Shown here: in pieces, positions 1 through 8,824 of the stretch | Layout: the number at the start of each line of letters is the position of its first letter | Position numbering within the stretch: the first letter of the stretch is position 1 | Assembly (NCBI RefSeq): GCF_050433395.1 | Contig: NZ_JBNPXH010000016.1 | Location: 62,001-126,000, forward strand | DNA: 64,000 nt | Source of the DNA: Mobilitalea torta | GTDB lineage: Bacteria; Bacillota; Clostridia; Lachnospirales; Lachnospiraceae | Reading direction: 5' to 3' | Notes under the pieces: model-generated | Seen by the model: only the letters and a program-made list of their open reading frames with translations | What the model was told of the DNA's origin: nothing | Database searches by the model: none | Position numbers and translations under genes: made by a program

Positions 1-14
1 TATCACAGACCAGT

Positions 15-1787
15 ATGGCTGTTGATAACCTGAACATAAATCTTGGTAAAACGGGCGACAAAGCGGCTTCAGCCAGTGCGGGCCTAAAAAAAGTTCTTAA
101 GGCGGGTATGGGCATAGCGAAACAATATATGAAAATAGCCGATGCATATATGAATACCGCGGCCGGACTGGAATCCATCAACGATGGATCGCAAACACAG
201 GCGGAACTGCAGGATAAGGTATTCGCGGCGGCAGATAGGGCGAATGGATCCTATGCCAGTATGGCTGCTTCAGTAAAACAGCTTGGCATGACTGCAGAAG
301 ATGCTTTCCCCACTAATGATGAAGCGATAGCGTTTGTTGAGCTGGTTCAAAAATCAATGAAAATCGGCGGTGTCAGCGAGGCGGAACAGGGTGGGGCAAT
401 GATGCAGTTGTCTCAGACAATGGGAAAAGGAACATTAACAGGGGATCAGTTTAGTTCAATAGCAGAAAAGGTACCTTTGGTTTTTGAAGCGGTTTCCAAA
501 TACATGGGTAAGTCTGGAAGTGAAGTGAAAAAATTGGCCTCGGATGGAGTTATCACCGCGGATATAATAAAAAATGCTATGTTTGGCATGAGTAATGAGA
601 TCAATGGTCAGTTTGAAGCGATGGACATGACCTTTGGTGAAGTGTGGAATAAAATTAAAAATGCTGCCTTAAAGGCATTCGGTCCTATAATCGAAAAAAT
701 AAGCACGTTTATTAATTCACCGGCATTTATGGATGTGATTAATATTGTTATTACAGGCCTGAATATTCTGTCACTTGCAGTTGGCGGATTAATTGATTTT
801 CTGGTTGGAAATTGGCCGATTATAAGATCAATTTTGCTGGCTATTGGAATGTTTCTCATATTTCAGCTGATTGGATATCTGATGGCAGCTATTACTGTTT
901 TGATCGCCCATGTAGCGCTATGGTGGTCTATGAATACCCCGATTCTTGCCGTAATAGGCACGATTCTCCTTATTATTAATGCCCTTATGTCCATGGGAGT
1001 GACATTTGAGGACATCTTTGGATTTATTGGCGGCGTAGTCGGTGTAGCGGTAGCAGGCATATGGAATCTATTTGTCGGACTGTTTGAATTTCTTTTAGGC
1101 ATACTTAATTTTATAGTTAATCCATTTATCAATTTGGCAAATTTTATCGGTAACGTATTCAGCAACCCGGTGTCTTCCATCGTATACTTATTCCAGGGTA
1201 TGGCAGACACCGTATTAGGTATAATTGAAGCGATAGCCAACACCATTGATGCCGTATTTGGGAGTAATCTTGGGGAGACGGTATCAGGATGGAGAACGGA
1301 CCTTAAAAATATGGCTGATAAATATGTGGCCAAACGTGCACCGGATGAAAACTATCAGAAACTAATTGATAATAAAAATTGGACGGCGGAATCCTTCGGG
1401 ATAAAGAGGATGGATTACAAAGAATCGTGGAATAAGGGGGAATCGGTAGGAAAAAGTGTTTATTCCGATCTTTCTGAGAAAATCAAGGGTCTTACGGACC
1501 AATTTACACAGAAGGATGATAAAGGAACCGCATCTAATCCCACGGTGGTTAAAGGTTTTGGCAGTGGCGGCAAAGTAGATGTGAATATGGCGACAGAGGA
1601 TTTAAAATATCTCAGAGACATAGCTGAGCGTGAATATATCAATAAATTCAGCACAGCAACCCTGGCACCCAATGTACAGATCTCCTTTGGTGATGTACAT
1701 GAAACAGCTGACATGGCAAAACTAAAGGGAACCCTGGAACAGATGATGCGTGAAGAGATTGCAGTTGCAGCAGAGGGGGTGTTTTAA
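15..1787 (+). CDS. Phage tail tape measure protein (N-terminus uncertain or cut)
   Basis: Tape measure proteins set tail length and sit in the tail tube. Residues about 55-210 match the conserved tape-measure N-terminal domain: a segment around NDGSQTQAELQDKVF, then a long Gly/Ala/Met-rich helical stretch. Hydrophobic stretches around residues 240-430 are typical of the membrane-active middle of such proteins. The reading frame is open to the left edge and no ribosome site precedes the ATG at 15, so the true start may lie outside the window. At 590 residues it is short for the family, which also fits a missing 5' end. The stop overlaps the next start by one base (TAATG), as expected inside a tail operon. 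The family call is confident; the start is not. Confidence 0.85.
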   Translation: MAVDNLNINLGKTGDKAASASAGLKKVLKAGMGIAKQYMKIADAYMNTAAGLESINDGSQTQAELQDKVFAAADRANGSYASMAASVKQLGMTAEDAFPTNDEAIAFVELVQKSMKIGGVSEAEQGGAMMQLSQTMGKGTLTGDQFSSIAEKVPLVFEAVSKYMGKSGSEVKKLASDGVITADIIKNAMFGMSNEINGQFEAMDMTFGEVWNKIKNAALKAFGPIIEKISTFINSPAFMDVINIVITGLNILSLAVGGLIDFLVGNWPIIRSILLAIGMFLIFQLIGYLMAAITVLIAHVALWWSMNTPILAVIGTILLIINALMSMGVTFEDIFGFIGGVVGVAVAGIWNLFVGLFEFLLGILNFIVNPFINLANFIGNVFSNPVSSIVYLFQGMADTVLGIIEAIANTIDAVFGSNLGETVSGWRTDLKNMADKYVAKRAPDENYQKLIDNKNWTAESFGIKRMDYKESWNKGESVGKSVYSDLSEKIKGLTDQFTQKDDKGTASNPTVVKGFGSGGKVDVNMATEDLKYLRDIAEREYINKFSTATLAPNVQISFGDVHETADMAKLKGTLEQMMREEIAVAAEGVF

Positions 1788-2668
1788 TGAGTTATGCGGT
1801 ATGGTTTAAGCGTAACAGAACAATTTATAAGCTTCCGGTCAATCCGGAGGAAATTGAGATATCCTCTGCCTTGGCAGTGGAAAAGTATGAGGTGCTGAGG
1901 CAGGGACAGATCGCGGTTCCGGTAAATATGGAACTGGCGGAATACTCCTTTGAAACGGAGCTTCCCTGTACTGCTTATCATTATGTTACAACATCGAATG
2001 AATTTAAAGACGCTGAGTTTTATCTTTCCCGATTTGAAAAATGGCGCAATAAGCTGGAGGCAGTCCAGTTTATTGCCGCCAGATTAGAAGACGGCCCCGG
2101 CCTAATAGAAAGCATCAATACCATGGTGCTGATTGAGGAGCTTTCTATTGTTGAAAAGGCAGGGGAAGAAGGTGATAAATACGTTAAATTCAAGCTCCTG
2201 GAATACAAGAATTATAGCAAAAAACCGGCTGATGAAATCATCTATACCCGGTCTGCTGTATCAGGTACATCGAAGGCAAAGAAAAGTAAGAAGGTGATAA
2301 CCGAGGCGGTTACTCCCAAGAGTACCGGATATTATGTAGTGAAGGCAGGAGACAGTCTTTGGTCCATTGCTAAGAAACAGTATGGGGATGGGAGCAAATG
2401 CAATATTATTTACAATGCCAATAAAGACAAAATAAAGAATCCCAGTTTGATTAATGTTGGCTGGAAATTAAAAATTCCTGCAGAAAGTGAGTTCTCTAAA
2501 TATTCAGCTCCGTTACCGACGGAGAAAAAAGAGACTAAAGCGGAAAGAGTCAAAACAAACACAACCCAAACCGCATTCCAACAGGCCGGATTAAATATTC
2601 AAGGGTATCAGAGCGGCAATTATGCTAGTAAACGTTTGCACGCATTTGGAGGTGGAATCTTCTGGTGA
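1787..2668 (+). CDS. LysM-domain tail protein, XkdP-like
   Basis: 293 residues. The N-terminal ~150 residues resemble the XkdP/gp53-type tail component that lies between tape measure and hub genes. A LysM domain follows at about residues 184-234 (YYVVKAGDSLWSIAKKQYGD ... NVGWKLKIP), which binds peptidoglycan glycan strands. The C-terminus is low-complexity and ends in HAFGGGIFW. In PBSX-like and other contractile tails this protein links the tube tip to the baseplate and may hold the cell wall during penetration. It overlaps its neighbours by 1 and 4 bases, so translation is probably coupled. Confidence 0.85.
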   Translation: MSYAVWFKRNRTIYKLPVNPEEIEISSALAVEKYEVLRQGQIAVPVNMELAEYSFETELPCTAYHYVTTSNEFKDAEFYLSRFEKWRNKLEAVQFIAARLEDGPGLIESINTMVLIEELSIVEKAGEEGDKYVKFKLLEYKNYSKKPADEIIYTRSAVSGTSKAKKSKKVITEAVTPKSTGYYVVKAGDSLWSIAKKQYGDGSKCNIIYNANKDKIKNPSLINVGWKLKIPAESEFSKYSAPLPTEKKETKAERVKTNTTQTAFQQAGLNIQGYQSGNYASKRLHAFGGGIFW

Positions 2669-3606
2669 AAATTGAAATGGCTATTGAAACCGAAGCCGGA
2701 GTTTTTGATATAACAGAGTTGGTCAGCCGGATATCCTTCACAGATAAGCTGAATGACGGTTGCAGCAAGCTGGAATTCACCTGTGTTAATAACAGTCCGG
2801 CACTCACCAATGGCACCATTGTCCGATTTATCTATGACAATCTCAAGTTTTACGGAGTTGTATTTAAGCTTGGCTGGAATACCAAGGGAGAGGTGTCGGT
2901 CACGGCTTATGATCAGCTCCGGTATGCCAAGGCCAAGGACACAATCATATCCAAGGGTGAAACCATTTCCAGTCATGCGAAAAAGATGTGCCGGCGTCTC
3001 GGACTGACCGTTGGTGAACTTGCAGACACTCAATACATGTTGGCCACAGAGCCGAAAGATGATAAGACATGGCTGGATATCATATATGAAGATATTCTGG
3101 AGACCTTGCAGAATAAGGGAAAGTGGTACATGCTTCGGGATGAATACGGCAAGGTATGTGTGCGGGATTTAGAAAACTACCGTTTGAATCTGATTCTTGG
3201 CGACGAAAGTCTTTGCTATGATTACAGCTATGAGAAGTCTATTGACGATACGACATACAATGCCATTAAGCTGGTGAGCGATAATGAGAGCACCGGAAGG
3301 AGAGAGGTGTATATTGCGGAAGATAACCGCGCCATTGTTAAGTACGGGGTGCTGCAATACTTTGAGGTGCTGGATAAAAACATTAGTACGGCAAAGATGA
3401 AGTCGAAAGCGGATATGCTCCTGAAGCTTTATAGCCGGGAATATGAAACCTTATCTATGGACTGCCTGGGTGATACGAATATCCGGGCAGGCTGCAGCAT
3501 AAGGGGGATGATAGGCGATATTGGGCTGAATGGATGGCTGATCGTGCAGTCAGTGACTCATGATTTTTTGCCGGTTTACAAAATGTCGATTGAGGTGAGG
3601 ATATGA
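2665..3606 (+). CDS. Baseplate hub protein, XkdQ / late-control-D-like
   Basis: 313 residues, matching the XkdQ family, related to the gpD/gp27 hub that caps the tail tube and carries the spike. Position (after XkdP, before the DUF2577 and DUF2634 proteins) and size agree. The predicted GTG start at 2665 has GGAGGT about 10 bases upstream and overlaps the previous stop (GTGA), so I prefer it to the ATG at 2677. Charged beta-rich segments alternate without membrane helices, as expected for a hub. Confidence 0.8.
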   Translation: MKIEMAIETEAGVFDITELVSRISFTDKLNDGCSKLEFTCVNNSPALTNGTIVRFIYDNLKFYGVVFKLGWNTKGEVSVTAYDQLRYAKAKDTIISKGETISSHAKKMCRRLGLTVGELADTQYMLATEPKDDKTWLDIIYEDILETLQNKGKWYMLRDEYGKVCVRDLENYRLNLILGDESLCYDYSYEKSIDDTTYNAIKLVSDNESTGRREVYIAEDNRAIVKYGVLQYFEVLDKNISTAKMKSKADMLLKLYSREYETLSMDCLGDTNIRAGCSIRGMIGDIGLNGWLIVQSVTHDFLPVYKMSIEVRI

Positions 3607-3848
3607 TAAACGAGATTAAAACGATTATACAGAACTATATAAACAATGCTAAGCTTTGCTGCTTGATTACCGGTACGGTGACAAGAGATGGCATCCAAAT
3701 AAGTGATAAACTCATTCTTCCCTTGGAGCTCATAACCGGTAATCTGAAACATTCCATTGCAGCCGGTCAGAAGGTCCGGCTGCTTCGGGATCATGGAGGG
3801 AAAGTGTTTTACATTCTGGAGGTGATGAATGATGAGCCTGACAACTGA
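3603..3848 (+). CDS. Small baseplate protein, XkdR / DUF2577-like
   Basis: 81 residues, beginning in an ATGA overlap with xkdQ. Size and gene order (between XkdQ and XkdS homologues) match DUF2577/XkdR proteins of PBSX-type tails. The sequence predicts a small OB-like beta fold (CLITGTVTRDGIQIS ... GQKVRLLRDHGGKVFYILEVM), as suggested for spike or hub accessory subunits. There is no signal peptide or membrane segment. The assignment rests mainly on context. Confidence 0.7.
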   Translation: MINEIKTIIQNYINNAKLCCLITGTVTRDGIQISDKLILPLELITGNLKHSIAAGQKVRLLRDHGGKVFYILEVMNDEPDN

Positions 3849-4221
3849 TCTTGAGTTGTCCGAAGAGATAGAAACATCTAGGACATATAAACTGTCTGCC
3901 GGCAAAATCCAAGGCCATACGGATGGATTGGAGGCCTTACAGCAAGCTGTATATAAGGTGCTGAATACGGAAAAGTATGAGTATCCGATATACGGCTTTT
4001 CTTATGGAATTGAGCTGGAGGATTTAATCGGGAAGGATCCTGCATATGTCAAGATTGAACTGAAACGACGGATTTGTGAGTGTTTGCTTTATGATGAAAG
4101 AATTACAGAAGTAGAAAATTTTATATTTTCCTCAAGAGGAGACCAGCTGCTATGCAGTTTTAATGTAACCAGCGTTTTTGGAAGTATGAATATAACCAAG
4201 GAGGTGAGAACCAATGTTTGA
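3829..4221 (+). CDS. Baseplate wedge protein, XkdS / DUF2634 (gp25-like)
   Basis: 130 residues of the DUF2634/XkdS type, functionally equivalent to the T4 gp25 wedge subunit that starts sheath assembly. Recognisable parts are the central segment KYEYPIYGFSYGIELEDLIG and the following helix AYVKIELKRRICECL. GGAGGTGA precedes two consecutive ATG codons (3829 and 3832); either may be used. It overlaps the preceding gene by 20 bases. A gp25-like subunit means that the tail is contractile (myovirus or R-type tailocin). Confidence 0.8.
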   Translation: MMSLTTDLELSEEIETSRTYKLSAGKIQGHTDGLEALQQAVYKVLNTEKYEYPIYGFSYGIELEDLIGKDPAYVKIELKRRICECLLYDERITEVENFIFSSRGDQLLCSFNVTSVFGSMNITKEVRTNV

Positions 4222-5230
4222 AGCTTTTACTTATGAGGTGATTTTAGAGGATATGCTCAGCCGTGTAGTAAGTGATGTTGATAAGCGGGAGGGGAGCGTG
4301 ATTTATGATGCCCTGGCCCCTGCGGCTTATCATCTGGCAGAGATGTATTTCTATCTGGATACCTTTATGGATCTGGTATCGGGTGATACTGCGGTTGGCG
4401 TATATTTAGACAGGGTAGCGGCGGATCAGGGACTTACCAGAAAAGAAGCTACCTATGCCATCCGTAAAGTTGAAACAACCGATCCGATTAATATCGGAAC
4501 ACGGTGGGCTGTCAATGATGTAATATATACTATTACGGAGCTGCTCTCTGAAAATGTCTACAGTGCAGCCTGTGAGCAGATTGGAGAGATTGGTAATACT
4601 TACTCAGGTGTGCTTGAGAGTATTGATAATGTATCTGGAATAACCGCCGAGTTGACGGACATCCTGTCTTCCGGGGAAAATGAAGAAACGGATGAGGCAT
4701 TAAGAGTGAGGTTTTATAATAAAGTACAATCTGCAGGCAGCAGCGGCAATAAATACGATTACCGGAATTGGGCTCTGAAGGTGCCTGGCTGCGGTGATGC
4801 CAGGGTATATCCTTTATGGGATGGTCCCGGAACGGTAAAAGTACTGGTGGTAGATGAAAACATGAGTATTGATGAAAATCTCCCGGATAAAGTTTTCAAT
4901 TTTATTGAGACAGTCCGACCGGCAGGCGCTACTGTTACGGTAGAGAATCCGGCAGGCTTTGCAGTCGGGATATCCGCAAATGTGATCCTTGATGGTACAA
5001 AAACCTTGGAAGCAGTTAAAACAGCTTTTGAAGAAAGCTTAACAGCCTATCTGAAGGATACGGTATTTGAGGTTTACAGTATAAGTTATGCAAGGATAGG
5101 AAGCTTGTTGCTGTCAACTGCGGGGGTTAAGGATTATGATGCTCTGCAGGTCAACGGAAGTAACGAAAATATTGTGATAGATGATAATAAAGTGCCGATC
5201 TGCGGCGCGATAACGCTGACGGAGGTGTGA
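4214..5230 (+). CDS. Baseplate J-like protein, XkdT
   Basis: 338 residues of the baseplate J family (XkdT / gpJ / T4 gp6), which forms the wedge ring. Family features are the N-terminal segment ending DKREGSVIYDALAP, the LDRVAADQGLTRKEAT segment, the middle DEALRVRFYNKV region, and the C-terminal repeated alpha/beta part (VKVLVVDENMSIDENLPDKV). The ATG at 4214 has AAGGAGGTGAG upstream and overlaps the DUF2634 gene by 8 bases. It lies one base before the YmfQ gene. Confidence 0.9.
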   Translation: MFEAFTYEVILEDMLSRVVSDVDKREGSVIYDALAPAAYHLAEMYFYLDTFMDLVSGDTAVGVYLDRVAADQGLTRKEATYAIRKVETTDPINIGTRWAVNDVIYTITELLSENVYSAACEQIGEIGNTYSGVLESIDNVSGITAELTDILSSGENEETDEALRVRFYNKVQSAGSSGNKYDYRNWALKVPGCGDARVYPLWDGPGTVKVLVVDENMSIDENLPDKVFNFIETVRPAGATVTVENPAGFAVGISANVILDGTKTLEAVKTAFEESLTAYLKDTVFEVYSISYARIGSLLLSTAGVKDYDALQVNGSNENIVIDDNKVPICGAITLTEV

Positions 5231-5231
5231 T

Positions 5232-5768
5232 ATGAATTTAATGGAGTTATTACCCCCGGTCTATGAAGGAAATGCTACAATGCAGGAACTGCAGAAGCTC
5301 CTTTCAGATGGTGTCAATGCTTTGACCGATGGAATAAATGATGTGGTTAATGAGAGTTGTGTCGGCACAGCCTCAAAGCAATTGAGCCGGTATGAAAAAA
5401 TCTTTGGGATCAAGACGGATATTAACAAATCGGATGCCTTCAGACGGGAGAGAATTTTAGCAAAGATCAGAGGAATAGGGACAGCTACTAAGACCATGAT
5501 GGAGCAGACAGCCAGGGCATATTCAGGAGGAGAGGTCAAAATCATAGAACATCCGGAGAGTAACAGCTTTGTTGTGAAGTTCATCGGCACCCTTGGAATC
5601 CCGGAGAACATGGAGGATTTAACCGTGACCATGGAGGAGATAAAACCGGCACACTTAAGCTTTACCTATGAATATGTGTATAATCCACACTCCCAGCTGG
5701 CGCGATTAACTCACGCACAGCTGTCATCCCGTACATATTATCAAATTAGAAATGAGGTGTTAAAATAA
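5232..5768 (+). CDS. YmfQ / DUF2313 tail protein, XkdU-like
   Basis: 178 residues matching the DUF2313 (YmfQ/XkdU) family, equivalent to gpI/gp53 at the baseplate edge where fibres attach. The sequence begins MNLMELLPPVYEG, typical of the family, and includes the conserved segment DINKSDAFRRERILAKIRG followed by a beta-rich C-terminal half. The preceding gene supplies a GGAGGTG ribosome site. The stop TAA overlaps the tail-fibre ATG by one base (TAATG). Confidence 0.85.
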   Translation: MNLMELLPPVYEGNATMQELQKLLSDGVNALTDGINDVVNESCVGTASKQLSRYEKIFGIKTDINKSDAFRRERILAKIRGIGTATKTMMEQTARAYSGGEVKIIEHPESNSFVVKFIGTLGIPENMEDLTVTMEEIKPAHLSFTYEYVYNPHSQLARLTHAQLSSRTYYQIRNEVLK

Positions 5769-8473
5769 TGGCAGAACAAACAGGAAATTACGGTTTAATA
5801 AAGCCGGCCGAGAACGAATATTATGATATCAATGTCCAGAATACGAATATGGATATCATAGATACGGAGCTAAAAAAGCAAGAAACGGATCTGGATGAAA
5901 TACGGGAAAATACTGAGACTGTGTCGACGAGTACTCTGTCCCAGCACAAATCCATCTTTTCCGCTGGCACTGGAAGCAATAATGAAGGAACTGAGTATGA
6001 TATCCGAGACATTATCAAAGGTGGACAGTCAAAATTAAAGATTAAAGGATTTACATCACAGAACTTGATTAAGAACGGTGATTTCAGCAACGGCGTAACT
6101 GGTTGGAGCGGTGGAGGTGGAACAATTGCCGCTTCTAATGGTACATTAATTCACACCGGTAATGGGAGTGCTAATTATCCGTATACACAAGTCATCTCAC
6201 CACACAAAGGCATAGTAGGGCATAAATATTATATAAGCTATCTGGTTAGAGTGACTAATAATAATTGCACAAGATTAGATATTAGAGTTCCCGGAATACC
6301 AGAGGCCCAGACAATAATGAACGCTCCTTCTGCGAACATATGGTACTCATTAGGGGTAATCATAAACGCATTAGATACATCAAGTGTTTTTGCTTTATTT
6401 CATATTTATGCGGATGCAACTACTGCAAATGGTAAAGTGATGGAAGTAAAAAAGGTAATGTGTGTTGATCTCACAGAGTTATTTGTCGCAGGAAATGAGC
6501 CCACTAAAGAGCAATGTGATTACATATTTGATCATTACATTGATGGATTACAGGGTGTAGGAAGTCACAATATTATTAGTGTTGGTAAAAATTTGTTTTC
6601 AGAACAGTGGAGGCAAGGGGACTGGAATAACCCAAGTACCCTTACCAGACTTTCAACCAATAATCCGATCTTTGTACAAAAAGGAAAGACCTATTATATA
6701 AACACCAATAGTGATAGCATTTTTTCGCATTCCATTGGGCTGTCCGATGCAAAAAGCGGCGGTATCTTAATAGGAGCAGTAAGTTTTGGAGTGAAGACAT
6801 TTACTCCTCCTATTAACTGCTGGGCATTCCCGGTATTAAGAAAGGTAACGGATGGAAATATATCTGTTGGAGATATTGGAGAGTACAAACTTCAAATAGA
6901 GGAAAACACAGCCACAGATTACGAACCTTATCAATCATCTGAATATATTGTAAGTTTGCCAGGGGTTCAGATGCACAGATTGCCGAATGGTGTATGTGAT
7001 GGCATTAAAGAAGTAAACGGTAAAGATATTATGATTAGAAGAACTTCCGCGTATACACTATTAGCTTCTGATATTTTAACTCTTTATACCGAATACAGTA
7101 ATCTTGATTATGTAATTGTGGAGTTACCGTCCAACGTCATGTCCAGAGGTACTGCCTCGGCTGCAATCCGTAATGCGAGTAATAAGATACTCACAGATAA
7201 GACAGCCCCAGCTGATATAGATTTCATTAACGATGTAAGTATGTACTGGAAGCATGGATACGGTGAGAGTTTTACTGTGGACAAACGGATGATTTTTATG
7301 TTTCCCAAAGGCTCCTATGCAAATTTTGCAGCAGTACAGGCGGCGTTTGTGGGAACTAAAATTGTATATGAGTTAGCAGTGCCGCTGGTATACTCTAGCG
7401 GTAATAATGAGGCTGGATTTAAAACAGAAGGGAATCTGGAGGTATTTGAGGACGGGACCGTATACCAGGAAAGTACAGTATCTGATAAACAATGTAGCAA
7501 TGTTATTGTTGATATTACCTATAATCTTAGTGATAAAGCTGTTGCAATGGCGAACAGTGCTGAATTTACAGCTTTACACAAGATGATAAATGGTAAGTTA
7601 AAGAACAGTAAAGATTGTTCTGAAACGGGTGTTAATGCAAATGTAGAAGGAAGGGGAAATGTGGCAAGTGGACCTAATTCCCATGCTGGGGGATATAATA
7701 GTATTGCCGAAGGACCTCATTCATTTGTACACGGTCAAGGTTTACGCTCTCACCCTCAGTCGTATGACCAAGCAGTATTTGGTAGATTTAATGAAGTTAG
7801 CAATGTTGATTTACTTCAAGTGGGTGCAGGCACATCGGAAGCAAATCGATGGAACACTCTAGCTGTAAACGAATCAGAAATTATACAGCGGTGCGTCCCG
7901 TATTCCGGGATATATACTCAAACCGATCTGGATAATATCATTAATGCAACAAGGTTTAGAATGAATACTTGGTATCGGTTTTTCATAGATATTAGGGTTT
8001 CGGGTTTAAGCCTACCAGAAAGAGGTACATGGTTAGTTGAGGGACACAAATCTGATGATAATTATCAATGGCAGATAGCAAGGAGATATGGCAGTGGTGG
8101 AATAATTGAGTATAGGAGAGCAAAAAATAATGGCGTATGGACTGTCTGGGAATCGTTAAATGATAATTTGCTTACATTAACATTTCCTACAAGTGCCACC
8201 CTAAAAATTAATAGTCAAGAAGAATTTAACAATTTATTAAACTATGTTATGCAGGACATGCCAAATGGAACGCTGTACAGAAGAGTACTAAGCTTATACG
8301 TCGTAATACCAGCGCCAATGAATTCAGGTGGCTCCTGGCTATTGGAGGGATTTAAGGCTTCCGATACCTATCAATGGCAAAAAATAACCGGGTATTTTAG
8401 TGGCAAAATCTATTTCAGGGCCTGTGCAGGCGGGAATTGGCAAGAGTGGCAACAAATCGCCATGGTTAAATAG
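5768..8473 (+). CDS. Tail fibre / receptor-binding protein with exchangeable C-terminal tip
   Basis: 901 residues. The N-terminus (residues 1-45, NYGLIKPAENEYYDINVQNT) is the usual baseplate-attachment segment of Firmicute fibres. It is followed by a short coiled coil (~35-60), a jelly-roll-like carbohydrate-binding module (~98-235, NLIKNGDFSNGVTGW), beta-rich spacers, and a Gly/Ser/His repeat resembling YadA-head or Peptidase_G2 regions (~626-660). The end carries two related pyocin-knob-like modules (~720-797 and ~820-900), each with a W.(V/L).EG....D.YQWQ core. From codon 802 onward the coding sequence lies inside the inverted-repeat segment 8157-8797. Inversion would replace the last 100 residues by 101 others in frame, giving 902 residues. 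Role: receptor recognition at the tail end. Confidence 0.88.
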   Translation: MAEQTGNYGLIKPAENEYYDINVQNTNMDIIDTELKKQETDLDEIRENTETVSTSTLSQHKSIFSAGTGSNNEGTEYDIRDIIKGGQSKLKIKGFTSQNLIKNGDFSNGVTGWSGGGGTIAASNGTLIHTGNGSANYPYTQVISPHKGIVGHKYYISYLVRVTNNNCTRLDIRVPGIPEAQTIMNAPSANIWYSLGVIINALDTSSVFALFHIYADATTANGKVMEVKKVMCVDLTELFVAGNEPTKEQCDYIFDHYIDGLQGVGSHNIISVGKNLFSEQWRQGDWNNPSTLTRLSTNNPIFVQKGKTYYINTNSDSIFSHSIGLSDAKSGGILIGAVSFGVKTFTPPINCWAFPVLRKVTDGNISVGDIGEYKLQIEENTATDYEPYQSSEYIVSLPGVQMHRLPNGVCDGIKEVNGKDIMIRRTSAYTLLASDILTLYTEYSNLDYVIVELPSNVMSRGTASAAIRNASNKILTDKTAPADIDFINDVSMYWKHGYGESFTVDKRMIFMFPKGSYANFAAVQAAFVGTKIVYELAVPLVYSSGNNEAGFKTEGNLEVFEDGTVYQESTVSDKQCSNVIVDITYNLSDKAVAMANSAEFTALHKMINGKLKNSKDCSETGVNANVEGRGNVASGPNSHAGGYNSIAEGPHSFVHGQGLRSHPQSYDQAVFGRFNEVSNVDLLQVGAGTSEANRWNTLAVNESEIIQRCVPYSGIYTQTDLDNIINATRFRMNTWYRFFIDIRVSGLSLPERGTWLVEGHKSDDNYQWQIARRYGSGGIIEYRRAKNNGVWTVWESLNDNLLTLTFPTSATLKINSQEEFNNLLNYVMQDMPNGTLYRRVLSLYVVIPAPMNSGGSWLLEGFKASDTYQWQKITGYFSGKIYFRACAGGNWQEWQQIAMVK

Positions 8474-8797
8474 CTATTTATGTGACGACAGGAAGATTAC
8501 CTAACAGTGCAATTATGCTAATATTTGCGTCCAACATTACATTATTTGTTAAAACAAACGCATTATTAACAATTGAAACTTTTATATCGCCGCCCGATAA
8601 TAAAGTAGCATAATGATCCCTTGCACTTGTACCAAAACCATATCCGCTCATGATATAAATTGCATATAACGTGCCTAACTGCCCCTGTATTGCAACCAAC
8701 CATGTAAAGTTGTCACTACTATGTGTTAGCGTTTTTGCTCCCCCGTTACCAGATATGATAGAGGATTTTTGCTTTATACTGCCCAAATTATCATTTA
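8157..8797. other. Putative invertible segment exchanging the tail-fibre tip
   Basis: TAAATGATAATTTG at 8157-8170 recurs as an exact inverted copy at 8784-8797; over 21 bp the match is 17. Between the copies lie the present fibre C-terminus (plus strand, 8171-8473) and an antisense open frame (8783-8478). Their stops face each other 4 bp apart. In both copies the repeat is read as codons for (L/I)NDNL in the same phase, so reciprocal recombination keeps the fibre in frame. Each repeat has internal dyad character (AAAT-GATA-ATTT), as recombinase sites often do. The layout is that of the Mu G segment. No invertase gene is visible in the window. Confidence 0.75.
8478..8783 (-). CDS. Silent alternative C-terminal tip of the tail fibre
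   Basis: Antisense frame of 101 codons plus stop, beginning just inside the right inverted repeat. It has no ribosome site and no convincing start: a TTG at 8786 is merely in frame, and the frame stays open through the repeat, reading LINDNL before GSIKQKSS. The product (TWLVAIQG, LYAIYIMSGYGFG, GGDIKVSIVNNAFVLTNN, ALLGNLPVVT) is beta-rich and resembles tip domains of Firmicute phage fibres. It is unrelated to the current tip. The near-equal length (101 versus 100 residues) and tail-to-tail packing indicate a stored alternative module, not a free-standing gene. Confidence 0.7.
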   Translation of the reverse strand, partial: GSIKQKSSIISGNGGAKTLTHSSDNFTWLVAIQGQLGTLYAIYIMSGYGFGTSARDHYATLLSGGDIKVSIVNNAFVLTNNVMLDANISIIALLGNLPVVT

Positions 8798-8824
8798 TTA
8801 AATCAAAAGAAAGGATAACAAACT

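Noticed and set aside
5768..8797. Diversity-generating retroelement acting on the tail fibre
   Set aside because: No reverse transcriptase, no template/variable repeat pair and no adenine-biased variable region were seen; the inverted-repeat segment explains the structure better.
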